Shown here one piece after another: positions 1-8,357 of a stretch of DNA of 64,000 nucleotides (positions are counted from its first letter, which is position 1; every line of letters starts with the position of its first letter). The notes below the pieces were generated by a model. It was not told the origin of the DNA. It ran no database searches and worked only from the letters and a program-made list of their open reading frames with translations. This DNA is from an uncultured Flavobacteriaceae bacterium. GTDB taxonomy: Bacteria; Bacteroidota; Bacteroidia; Flavobacteriales; Flavobacteriaceae. The position numbers and the translations under genes are program-made. The stretch covers positions 124,001 through 188,000 of the forward strand of contig CANNGA010000007.1 in the NCBI GenBank assembly GCA_947504035.1. Reading direction: 5' to 3'.

Positions 1-2
1 AT

Positions 3-992
3 GACAATGTTATTTATTTTGAGCGTGACGGTAGGTTGCGTACTCAAACCGAACAATTCATAGCGGCGTTGAAAAATGAAGAGGGTGTAAAAGCTGTATC
101 GCATTCTAGTTTTGCTTTTGGAGGTAATAGTACTACAGGAGGTGTACATTGGCCTGGTAAAACAGAAAAAGATCGCGTACAGTTTTGGGAAATAAAATCG
201 GGCTATGGGTCTTTAAATCTTTTGGACTTTGAGTTGTTAGAAGGTCGAGATTTCTCGAATTCGTTTGCTTCAGATAAAAATGGAGTTATTGTTAATGAAA
301 CAGCTGTGGCGGCAATGGGTATGACGCATCCCATTGGAAAAACGATAAGACACTATTCTGGTAAAAAGCAAATCGTTGGAGTTGTTAAAGATTTTAATTT
401 AACGTCTCTGCATACAGAAATTGAACCCGTAATTTTCTTGTGCAAGCCCCAAAGCACAGATTTTATCTTGGTTAAATTGAACAATGGGATGACATCTAAA
501 GCTATTGCACGCGTACAAGAGCTGTATTCTAAATTTAACCCTAATGCTCCCTTTAAGTTTAAGTTTCTAGATGAGGATTACCAAGCCTTATATACTTCAG
601 AAACGCGTGTAGCAAATTTATCGATGTGTTTTGCAGGCCTTGCGATATTAATTTCTTGTTTAGGCTTGTTGGGATTAGCGGCATATACGGCAGAAACTAG
701 AAAAAAAGAGATAGGCATCCGTAAGGTGTTAGGCTCTAGTGCATTTGCCATAATTAAAATGTTAACCAGTGATTTCTCAAAAATGGTCATAGCAGCCATT
801 TGTATTGCACTGCCTATAAGTTATTTTTTCTCAAAAAATTGGTTAGATGCTTTTGCGTATCGCATTGAATTAAAGTGGTGGTATTTTATAAGCGCAGGCT
901 TATTAGCCTTAGTTATTTCTTGGCTTACTGTAGGATTTCAAACGTTTAAAGCCGCTGTAGCAAACCCTATAAAAAGTTTAAGAACAGAATAA
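3..992 (+). CDS. FtsX/MacB-like ABC transporter permease, 5'-truncated by window edge
   Basis: This is the C-terminal part of a permease of the MacB/FtsX family. The frame is open to the first bases of the window, so the true start lies upstream. A TTG at 36 is probably internal, because the codons before it read DNVIYFERDGR and fit the periplasmic domain. Visible are the end of the second periplasmic (MacB-core-like) domain and the C-terminal FtsX domain: a membrane segment near ILISCLGLLGL, the cytoplasmic KEIGIRKVLGSS loop, two further membrane segments, and the family-typical tail ANPIKSLRTE. It is the first visible member of six tandem paralogues. Such permeases drive outward transport or mechanotransmission with a LolD/MacB-type ATPase; the substrate here is unknown. 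Confidence 0.9.
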   Translation, partial: DNVIYFERDGRLRTQTEQFIAALKNEEGVKAVSHSSFAFGGNSTTGGVHWPGKTEKDRVQFWEIKSGYGSLNLLDFELLEGRDFSNSFASDKNGVIVNETAVAAMGMTHPIGKTIRHYSGKKQIVGVVKDFNLTSLHTEIEPVIFLCKPQSTDFILVKLNNGMTSKAIARVQELYSKFNPNAPFKFKFLDEDYQALYTSETRVANLSMCFAGLAILISCLGLLGLAAYTAETRKKEIGIRKVLGSSAFAIIKMLTSDFSKMVIAAICIALPISYFFSKNWLDAFAYRIELKWWYFISAGLLALVISWLTVGFQTFKAAVANPIKSLRTE

Positions 993-1046
993 ATCATCAC
1001 ATCAATTAAAATATAAAACCATGTTACGAAACTATTTTAAAATCGC
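969..1046 (+). repeat. Junction repeat type A, copy 1
   Basis: A 78-bp segment covers the last codons of permease 1, the 28-bp spacer and the first codons of permease 2. It is identical to 3430-3507 at the next junction. The conserved spacer, which has no coding constraint, points to tandem duplication or gene conversion. Confidence 0.9.
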
Positions 1047-3453
1047 GTGGAGGAACTTAAAAATAGAACCTTTTTTTACATTGCTAAATATGTTTGGTTT
1101 GGCTATAGGTATGGCAGGGAGTTTATTAATAGCTCTATACATATATGATGAACTTAGCTTTAACAATACATTTCCTGATGCTGAGCGCATCTATCGAGTT
1201 AATGCCGATGTGAAATTTGGAGGTAAAGTTTTTAATTCGGCTCAGGTTTCAGATCCTGTTGCTCAAACTTTAAAAAAGGACTTGCCTCAAGTGGAGCTAG
1301 CAACGCGGTTTTTAAATAATAGTGGTTTATTACTAAAGAAAACAGCAACAGATACTAATGTTAAAGCGCTAAAAACAACATTTGTTGATTCTACCTTTTT
1401 TGATATGTTTGGTGTTGAGTTGCAATATGGTAATCCTAAAACAGCACTCGTGAAGGCTAATACTTTAGTTTTAACAAAAGCGGCAGCAGAAAAGCATTTT
1501 GGTATAAAAGATGCTTTGGGTAAAAGTTTGATATTAGATAACAAGACCTCTTATTTGGTAACTGGTATTATAGAAGATTTGCCAAAAAACTCTATACTAG
1601 GTGATTTTTCTGTTTTTATGTCCATGTCTGGTAATACACGGTCTAGAAAGAATGAATGGGGGAGTCAAGACTTTGTCACTTTTATCAAGTTAAGTCCAAA
1701 TGCAAATATGGCCTCTACAAAGGCCTCTATTAAAGGATTGTTTGGGAAATATGTGATTCCGTTCGTACAAACCATGATGCCAGGGATAACTGAGAAAGAA
1801 TTTATAGCTTCTGGTAATTATTTTGATTTTAGTATCATTAATCTAGAAGATATTCATTTGCACTCTACCAGACCTTCAGTGCTTTATGCTAACGGAAGTA
1901 TTAAGAATGTTTATATTTTGGCATGTATAGGTTTATTCCTAATTGTATTAGCTAGTGTTAATTTTGTGAATTTATCTACAGCATACTCTTTAAAACGTGC
2001 TAAGGAAGTAGGAATACGTAAAGCATTGGGCTCAAATAAAATTGAGTTAATTAGTCAGTTTTTAGCAGAGTCTGGATTAATAACTTTTATCTCTTTAATA
2101 ATAGCTATCGCGATAACGACAATTGCAATTCCGTTTTTTAATGACCTATCAGGTAAACTCATTGTATTACCATTTACAAAACCACTTTTTTGGATTGTAA
2201 TTTTTGTAGCTACTGTGTTTTTGGGACTGCTTTCTGGAATATATCCTGCATTTTATATGTCTAGGTTTATACCGGTCGATGTGCTTAAAGGAGGAGCTTC
2301 GAGTAATATAGGTGGCGTAAAAACAAGACAATCATTAGTTGTTTTTCAATTTGCTATTTCAGTATTTCTAATTGTAAGTACACTAGTGGTTTTTGAACAA
2401 TTAAACTTTATTCAGAAAAAAGATTTAGGTTATGGAAAAGATAGAGTTTTAATTATTGAAGACGTAGATGTACTAGGGCGAAAACGTCAAGCTTTTAAAA
2501 CGGAAGTGGGGCAATTAACATCGGTTAAAAATGCAACTTTAAGCGGGTATCTTCCCACGCCTTCCAATCGTCAAGATGCTTCCTATTTTGAAGAAGGGTT
2601 TATGCAACAAGAAGATGCTTTGCATGTACAACAATGGCAAGTAGATTATGATTACATAGCGACTTTAGATTTAGAAATTATAGCAGGTAGGGCTTTTAGT
2701 AAAGCTTATAGTACAGATAGCAGAGGCGTCATTTTAAATGAAACAGCGGTTGCGTATATGGGCGTTAGCCCAGAAGAAGTCTTAGGGAAAAGAATTACTA
2801 ATGATATAGGCCAACAAAAACAACGTTTTTTTACAGTTATAGGTGTTGTAAAAAACTTTCATTTTGAATCTTTAAAAACACATATTGAAGCCTTAGGTCT
2901 TTTTATGGGTAATGGTGCAAATGCCATGGCTGTAAAAATTAAAGAAGGCCAATATGCTGCTACGATCGATAAGATTGAAACACTATGGAAAACCCAAGCT
3001 TCAGGTCAGCTTTTTAACTATTATTTTTTAGAAGACGCCTTTAATAACTCGTATAAAGCAGAGCAACGATTAGGTCGAATTTTTATAACTTTTACTGTGC
3101 TTTCTATATTAATAGCTTGCTTGGGGTTATTTGGATTGGCTGCTTTTAGTGCGCAAAAACGTTCCAAAGAGATTGGTGTTCGTAAAGTTTTAGGAGCCAG
3201 CGTTACACAGATTACTTATAAATTATCTGTTGACTTTCTAAAATTGGTTGGTATAGCTATTTTAATAGCATTGCCATTAGCACGGTATGCCATGAATACA
3301 TGGTTGGAAGATTTTGAATATAGAATAGAAATAGGTTGGAGCGTATTTATATTGGCCACAATGTTGGCCTTGGCAGTTTCATTACTTACGGTTAGTTTTC
3401 AAAGTATAAAGGCAGCCATTGTAAACCCAATAAAAAGTTTAAGAACAGAATAA
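1021..3453 (+). CDS. FtsX/MacB-like ABC transporter permease (paralogue 2)
   Basis: An 810-residue inner-membrane permease with a double MacB/FtsX layout. An N-terminal amphipathic start MLRNYFKIAWRNL is followed by a membrane segment (about 20-42) and a large periplasmic domain (about 45-280). Then comes the first FtsX block with three membrane segments and the loop EVGIRKALGSN (about 295-425), a further membrane segment near 440 and a second periplasmic domain. The last FtsX block carries KEIGVRKVLGAS and ends ANPIKSLRTE. The ATG at 1021 lies 28 bp after the previous stop, inside the junction repeat, and all paralogues start this way. It has no nucleotide-binding domain, so it probably uses the ATPase encoded at 13307. 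Substrate unknown. Confidence 0.93.
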   Translation: MLRNYFKIAWRNLKIEPFFTLLNMFGLAIGMAGSLLIALYIYDELSFNNTFPDAERIYRVNADVKFGGKVFNSAQVSDPVAQTLKKDLPQVELATRFLNNSGLLLKKTATDTNVKALKTTFVDSTFFDMFGVELQYGNPKTALVKANTLVLTKAAAEKHFGIKDALGKSLILDNKTSYLVTGIIEDLPKNSILGDFSVFMSMSGNTRSRKNEWGSQDFVTFIKLSPNANMASTKASIKGLFGKYVIPFVQTMMPGITEKEFIASGNYFDFSIINLEDIHLHSTRPSVLYANGSIKNVYILACIGLFLIVLASVNFVNLSTAYSLKRAKEVGIRKALGSNKIELISQFLAESGLITFISLIIAIAITTIAIPFFNDLSGKLIVLPFTKPLFWIVIFVATVFLGLLSGIYPAFYMSRFIPVDVLKGGASSNIGGVKTRQSLVVFQFAISVFLIVSTLVVFEQLNFIQKKDLGYGKDRVLIIEDVDVLGRKRQAFKTEVGQLTSVKNATLSGYLPTPSNRQDASYFEEGFMQQEDALHVQQWQVDYDYIATLDLEIIAGRAFSKAYSTDSRGVILNETAVAYMGVSPEEVLGKRITNDIGQQKQRFFTVIGVVKNFHFESLKTHIEALGLFMGNGANAMAVKIKEGQYAATIDKIETLWKTQASGQLFNYYFLEDAFNNSYKAEQRLGRIFITFTVLSILIACLGLFGLAAFSAQKRSKEIGVRKVLGASVTQITYKLSVDFLKLVGIAILIALPLARYAMNTWLEDFEYRIEIGWSVFILATMLALAVSLLTVSFQSIKAAIVNPIKSLRTE

Positions 3454-3507
3454 ATCATCACATCAATTAAAATATAAAACCATGTTACGAAACTATTTTA
3501 AAATCGC
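3430..3507 (+). repeat. Junction repeat type A, copy 2
   Basis: 78 bp identical to 969-1046, spanning the end of permease 2, the spacer and the start of permease 3. Confidence 0.9.
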
Positions 3508-5860
3508 TTGGCGAAATCTAATTAAAAGAAAAGTATTTACGACGATTAATATTTTGGGGCTTGCGATTGGTTTTTCCAGCAGTGTACTCATTTATTTGTT
3601 TATAAGCCATCATTTGTCATTTGATACATTTCATGAGGACTCAGATAAAATATACAGAGTGACTACCGAAGAAGATATGGGGCAAATTCATCGTTTGGCT
3701 ACAGCACCTCCTGGTTTCGCAAAAGTATTTAGAGAAGAGTTTGATTATGCCCATAAAGTCGCTAAAATAGTGAGACAAACTAATTTAATAATTGATGTGC
3801 CAAAAGCTAATGGTACGGCGAAGTTTAAGCAGGACCTGTCGTTTGTTGAAGCCGATTTTTTTAAGATTTTTAATTTTCCACTGGTAGATGGAAGTCATAA
3901 TGTAGACATCTCTCATCCAAACACAGCGCTAATAACAGCGCAAAAGGCTTTAGAATTATTTGGCCAAAAAGACGTTGTAGGAGAAACTTTTGTGCTTAAT
4001 AATGATAAAACGATAAAAATTACGGGTGTCTTAAAAGATGTGCCTAAAACTACATTTTTGAATACAGAAATCTTTATTTCTTTTCAAAACGTTAAAGCGA
4101 TAGGGAATTTTATGGCATCTGAAAGTTGGGGCGGCATAACTTCAAATTTACAGTGTTTTATAAGTTTAAAGCCCAAACAAGATATAGCTGCTATTGAAAC
4201 GGCTCTTTTAGAATTGCCTAAAAAATACAGACCAAGAGCTAAAAACAAACATATATACAGATTACAGCCCTTATCTGATATACATTTTAATACGGATTAT
4301 GGTGGGTTAAGCCCTACGTTTTTAATCATTTTTGGAGTCATCGGATTTTTTTTAATAAGTATTGCTTCCATTAATTTTATTAATATATCTACAGCTCAAG
4401 CCTTTTACCGTTCTAAAGAAATAGGAGTTCGCAAGGTCTTAGGAAGTTTAAAACAACACTTATTCTGGCAGTTTTTAGTAGAGACCTTTTTAATTAGTGT
4501 ATTGGCAGCTATTATTGGAATCGTTGTAACAGCATTGGTTTTACCAGCTTTTAATAATTTATTTGAATTAGAACTCTCCTTAAAAAGTCTTTTTGAGTTC
4601 AAGTTTATTGCTTTTTTTAGTGTTTTATTAGGTATTGTATCATTGTTAGCGGGAAGTTACCCTGGCATTTTAATAGCACGTATCGCACCTGTATTAGCCC
4701 TTAAAGGGAAGTTGAACGCTCATGATACAGGAGGCGCTTTTACAAGGAAAGTATTGGTGGTTACCCAGTTTTCAATAGCCATCATACTTATTGTGGCCAC
4801 TTTAGTTATCTCTAAACAAATTACTTACGCCGTAAATGGCGATTTAGGCTTTGAAAAAGCATCTGTCGTCATGTTTGATATTCCGCCTAAAACCAAACAA
4901 ACCACCCTAAATACTTTAAAAGCGCGTCTAAAAAATACCACAGGTATTCAAGATGTTTCTAGTTGTTTTGGCAGTCCAGGGGCAGCAGAAAACAATTGGG
5001 GGATTACGGTTAAATATAATAATAGGCCTGAAAACGAAGCGTTTTCTACCACTCTTAAAGCAGGCGATATAGAGTATTTAAAATTATTTAAGATTCCTGT
5101 AATTGCAGGTCGTAGTTTCTTTAACGATGATAAAACCAAAGAAATTCTAGTAAATGAAAAATTTGTTAAAAACCTTGGACTAACTTCTGTTGAAGATGTT
5201 CTAGGGAAATCATTACAATTACAAGGACAAAATACAACCATTGTTGGGGTCTTTAAAAACTTCCACAATCAAAAATTCACAAAAGAAATAGAGGCCACCA
5301 TCATTACACCCCATCATAAATGGTACAGAGAAATTGCTGTAAAACTCAATTATGCCAATACAAAAACGACATTAGCTCAGATAGATGATATCTGGCATGA
5401 AACCTTCCCCAATGATATCTTTGAATACCGCTTTTTAGATGAACGTGTAGCAGAACAATATGAAACAGAACAGCAATATTTAGCACTGTCAAAACTATTT
5501 TCAGGCTTAGCCATTTTTATAGGATGTTTGGGGATTTATGGATTGATTCTGTTTTTTATAAACCAACGGATAAAAGAAATTGGCGTTCGAAAAATACTGG
5601 GGAGTAGTATTAAGAGTATACTGACCTTATTTTCGATAGACTTTATAAAGCTCATTTTAATTGCTGGCGTTATTGCCACACCTATAGCATGGTATGTAAT
5701 GGAGCAATGGTTACAAGGCTATGTTTATAGAACACAACTAAGTTGGAGGCCTTTTGCTATAGCCATTCTATCTACATTACTATTAACTCTTGTTACTATT
5801 AGTTATCAAACCATTAAAGCCGCTATGGCAAACCCTATAAAGAGTTTAAGAACCGAATAA
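3482..5860 (+). CDS. FtsX/MacB-like ABC transporter permease (paralogue 3)
   Basis: A 792-residue permease with the same architecture as its neighbours: N-terminal membrane helix, periplasmic domain, FtsX block (loop EIGVRKVLGSL near residue 318), second periplasmic domain, and final FtsX block (EIGVRKILGSS near 700) ending ANPIKSLRTE. The two periplasmic domains differ strongly from those of the adjacent copies, while the start, the cytoplasmic loops and the tail are conserved. This pattern would be expected if the copies shared an ATPase but contacted different periplasmic partners. The start ATG lies within the second type A junction repeat. Confidence 0.93.
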   Translation: MLRNYFKIAWRNLIKRKVFTTINILGLAIGFSSSVLIYLFISHHLSFDTFHEDSDKIYRVTTEEDMGQIHRLATAPPGFAKVFREEFDYAHKVAKIVRQTNLIIDVPKANGTAKFKQDLSFVEADFFKIFNFPLVDGSHNVDISHPNTALITAQKALELFGQKDVVGETFVLNNDKTIKITGVLKDVPKTTFLNTEIFISFQNVKAIGNFMASESWGGITSNLQCFISLKPKQDIAAIETALLELPKKYRPRAKNKHIYRLQPLSDIHFNTDYGGLSPTFLIIFGVIGFFLISIASINFINISTAQAFYRSKEIGVRKVLGSLKQHLFWQFLVETFLISVLAAIIGIVVTALVLPAFNNLFELELSLKSLFEFKFIAFFSVLLGIVSLLAGSYPGILIARIAPVLALKGKLNAHDTGGAFTRKVLVVTQFSIAIILIVATLVISKQITYAVNGDLGFEKASVVMFDIPPKTKQTTLNTLKARLKNTTGIQDVSSCFGSPGAAENNWGITVKYNNRPENEAFSTTLKAGDIEYLKLFKIPVIAGRSFFNDDKTKEILVNEKFVKNLGLTSVEDVLGKSLQLQGQNTTIVGVFKNFHNQKFTKEIEATIITPHHKWYREIAVKLNYANTKTTLAQIDDIWHETFPNDIFEYRFLDERVAEQYETEQQYLALSKLFSGLAIFIGCLGIYGLILFFINQRIKEIGVRKILGSSIKSILTLFSIDFIKLILIAGVIATPIAWYVMEQWLQGYVYRTQLSWRPFAIAILSTLLLTLVTISYQTIKAAMANPIKSLRTE

Positions 5861-5895
5861 ATGACCACATTAGCAATCAAAAGAAATCATGATAC
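5843..5895 (+). repeat. Junction repeat type B, copy 1
   Basis: A 53-bp segment from the end of permease 3 through the spacer to the start of permease 4, identical to 8241-8293. The spacer differs from that of type A, so two junction classes alternate along the array. Confidence 0.88.
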
Positions 5896-8258
5896 GAAAC
5901 TATTTTAAAATCGCTTGGCGAAATTTGATTCAAAGTAAATCGTTTAGTATTCTTAATATTGTTGGCCTTTCAATAGGAATGGCATGTAGTATTCTTATTT
6001 TATTGTGGGTACAGAATGAGATAAGTTATGACAAGTTTCATACCGATTCGAAAAAAATATACAGATGCATCGTAGGTTCTGGAGATTTTAAAACGGCTAC
6101 CTCTTCAGCAGGTATGGGGCCAGATTTAAAAGAGGAGATGTCTGAAATTGAAGCTGTTGTGAGAACTACTAAATTTGAAAGGACACTATTCTCTGTTGAA
6201 AATAAAGTGTTTGAAGAAGACAGGTTCATGTATGTAGATCCAGAATTTCTTTCCTTTTTTGATTTTCCTTTACTTAAAGGTAAAAAGGAAGAAGTTCTAA
6301 AAGAGCCAAATACTATTGTACTCACCGAGACGATGGCTAAAAAGTTTTTTGGTAAAAAAAATGCCTTAGGACAGATCATTAAATTTAATAACAATAAAAA
6401 TTTAAAGGTAACAGGAGTGCTTAAAGACTTACCACCCAATTCTCATTTTAATTTTGATTTCATTTCGTCTACTCTAACTATTGCAAAGCAGAATAAAGAT
6501 TTTGCGAATAAAATATGGGGCCAATTTAATTACTATTCCTATTATAAATTAAATGAAACCGTGAGTGCTTCAAAAATTGAAGTCGCAGCCTTTGAGGATA
6601 AAATTAATCGTATTGCAAGTAAAAGGCTAGATAGTAATGCCTTTGAATTTAGATTACAACCTCTAGAAGATATTCATTTGCATTCCAATTTACAATTAGA
6701 TATTGCAGGGCATGGAAGTATCCAATATGTGAAGATCTTCTTTATAGTTGCACTTTTTATTCTGGTTGTAGCCTGTATTAATTTTATGAATCTCGCTACA
6801 GCGCGTTCTGCTAAAAGAGGTAAAGAAGTTGGTATTCGTAAAGCCATTGGCGCGCAAAGACGACAATTAGTGGCACAATTTTTAAGTGAATCTCTTGTAT
6901 TGTCTTTAATAGCCTTAGTCATAGCCGTTGGCTTAGTGGTCGTGCTAATGCCTTATTTTAATGAGATTTCGGGGAAAACATTAGGCGTAGATTTTACTTC
7001 AGGTGGCTTTTGGTTGAGTTTGTTAGCTATTGTTTTAGTCACAGGTGTATTTGCAGGGAGTTATCCCGCATTGTATTTATCTGGGTTTAACCCAGTAAAA
7101 GTATTGAAAGGCCATCTCAAAACATCAGGCGGCAACCTGTTTTTTAGAAATGGGTTGGTGACCATGCAATTTGTTATTTCAGCAGTTTTAATTGTGGGTA
7201 CTGGTGTTGTTTATAAGCAGCTTAATTTTATAAAAGACAAAAACTTAGGTTTTAATAAAAGCAATATGATTATTGTGCCTTTTAAAGGGGAAATATTTAA
7301 AAAACAAAACGCTTTAGTTACTGCTCTACAACAAAATCCACTTTTAGAAAACTATTCTGTATTTAATAATATGCCTACGAATCTTGATACAGGAACCATC
7401 GAGATTGATTGGGAAGGCAAAGAAAAAGAAGATGGCCTAGTTGTGCCAAACTTAGCTGTGGATGATAAATTTATAGACGTATTTAATATAGACGTATTAG
7501 CGGGAAGAGGGTTTTCTAAAAAATTTACCGCTAGTGGCAAAAACCTTGTGATTAATGAAACTTTAATGCGGTTAATGGGAAAAGATTTAATGAACATTAT
7601 AGGAGAACCATTGGAATGGAAAGGCACTAAGAGAAATGTTATAGGTGTTGTGAAAAATTTTCACTTTAAACCCTTGCATTATAATGTAGAACCTTTAGTT
7701 ATGCTACAACGCAATAGGAACTCTAGGTTTTTAGCCATACGCACAACTATTAATCAAACAGAAGCAAGTCTTAAAGCCCTAGAGCATATACATGCCAAAT
7801 TAAATCCTGCTTTTCCTTTTACCTATTCGTTTTTAGATGCAGATCTTGAAAATTTATATGAAGGAGAACAACAAATGGAAACCATCTTTAATATACTGGC
7901 ACTACTTGCTATTTTTATCTCCTGTTTAGGTATTTACGGGTTATCTGCTTTTATGGCAGAGCAAAGAGTTAAAGAAATTGGAGTTCGAAAAGTACTGGGG
8001 GCGACTACAGTAAGTTTGGTGAATTTATTGACTAAAGACTTTTTAAAACTAGTCGTTTTGGCCCTTCTTATTTCTATACCGCTATCATGGTATTATTTAA
8101 ATGAATGGTTACACACTTTTGCTTATCGCATTACTATTTCGTCTTGGATGTTTGTATTGGCTGGTGTATTGGTGCTTAGTATTACCCTTTTAACGGTGAG
8201 CTATCAAAGTATTAAATCTGCCATAGCAAACCCTATAAAAAGTTTAAGAACCGAATAA
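5889..8258 (+). CDS. FtsX/MacB-like ABC transporter permease (paralogue 4)
   Basis: A 789-residue permease in the tandem array. It starts MIRNYFKIAWRNL and has a membrane segment (about 20-42), a periplasmic domain, a first FtsX block containing VACINFMNLATARS and the EVGIRKAIGAQ loop, a second periplasmic domain, and a last FtsX block with EIGVRKVLGAT and the common tail. It is translated in the same direction as the others with a 28-bp gap, so cotranscription is likely. No signal peptide beyond the first membrane helix and no ATPase motifs are present. Confidence 0.93.
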   Translation: MIRNYFKIAWRNLIQSKSFSILNIVGLSIGMACSILILLWVQNEISYDKFHTDSKKIYRCIVGSGDFKTATSSAGMGPDLKEEMSEIEAVVRTTKFERTLFSVENKVFEEDRFMYVDPEFLSFFDFPLLKGKKEEVLKEPNTIVLTETMAKKFFGKKNALGQIIKFNNNKNLKVTGVLKDLPPNSHFNFDFISSTLTIAKQNKDFANKIWGQFNYYSYYKLNETVSASKIEVAAFEDKINRIASKRLDSNAFEFRLQPLEDIHLHSNLQLDIAGHGSIQYVKIFFIVALFILVVACINFMNLATARSAKRGKEVGIRKAIGAQRRQLVAQFLSESLVLSLIALVIAVGLVVVLMPYFNEISGKTLGVDFTSGGFWLSLLAIVLVTGVFAGSYPALYLSGFNPVKVLKGHLKTSGGNLFFRNGLVTMQFVISAVLIVGTGVVYKQLNFIKDKNLGFNKSNMIIVPFKGEIFKKQNALVTALQQNPLLENYSVFNNMPTNLDTGTIEIDWEGKEKEDGLVVPNLAVDDKFIDVFNIDVLAGRGFSKKFTASGKNLVINETLMRLMGKDLMNIIGEPLEWKGTKRNVIGVVKNFHFKPLHYNVEPLVMLQRNRNSRFLAIRTTINQTEASLKALEHIHAKLNPAFPFTYSFLDADLENLYEGEQQMETIFNILALLAIFISCLGIYGLSAFMAEQRVKEIGVRKVLGATTVSLVNLLTKDFLKLVVLALLISIPLSWYYLNEWLHTFAYRITISSWMFVLAGVLVLSITLLTVSYQSIKSAIANPIKSLRTE

Positions 8259-8293
8259 ATGACCACATTAGCAATCAAAAGAAATCATGATAC
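8241..8293 (+). repeat. Junction repeat type B, copy 2
   Basis: 53 bp identical to 5843-5895, spanning the end of permease 4, the spacer and the start of permease 5. Confidence 0.88.
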
Positions 8294-8357
8294 AAAACTA
8301 TTTTAAAATCGCTTGGCGCAATCTTATAAGAAACAAAGGGTATTCCGTAATTAATAT
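8282..8357 (+). repeat. 5'-end duplicate shared by permeases 5 and 6, copy 1
   Basis: 76 bp that match 10690-10765 at all but three positions. They cover the bases just before the ATG and the first 23 or so codons. The bodies of the two genes diverge after this point. Confidence 0.85.

Noticed and set aside
6038-6439. 133-codon antisense frame inside permease 4
   Set aside because: Shadow of a conserved permease; no start context or domain.
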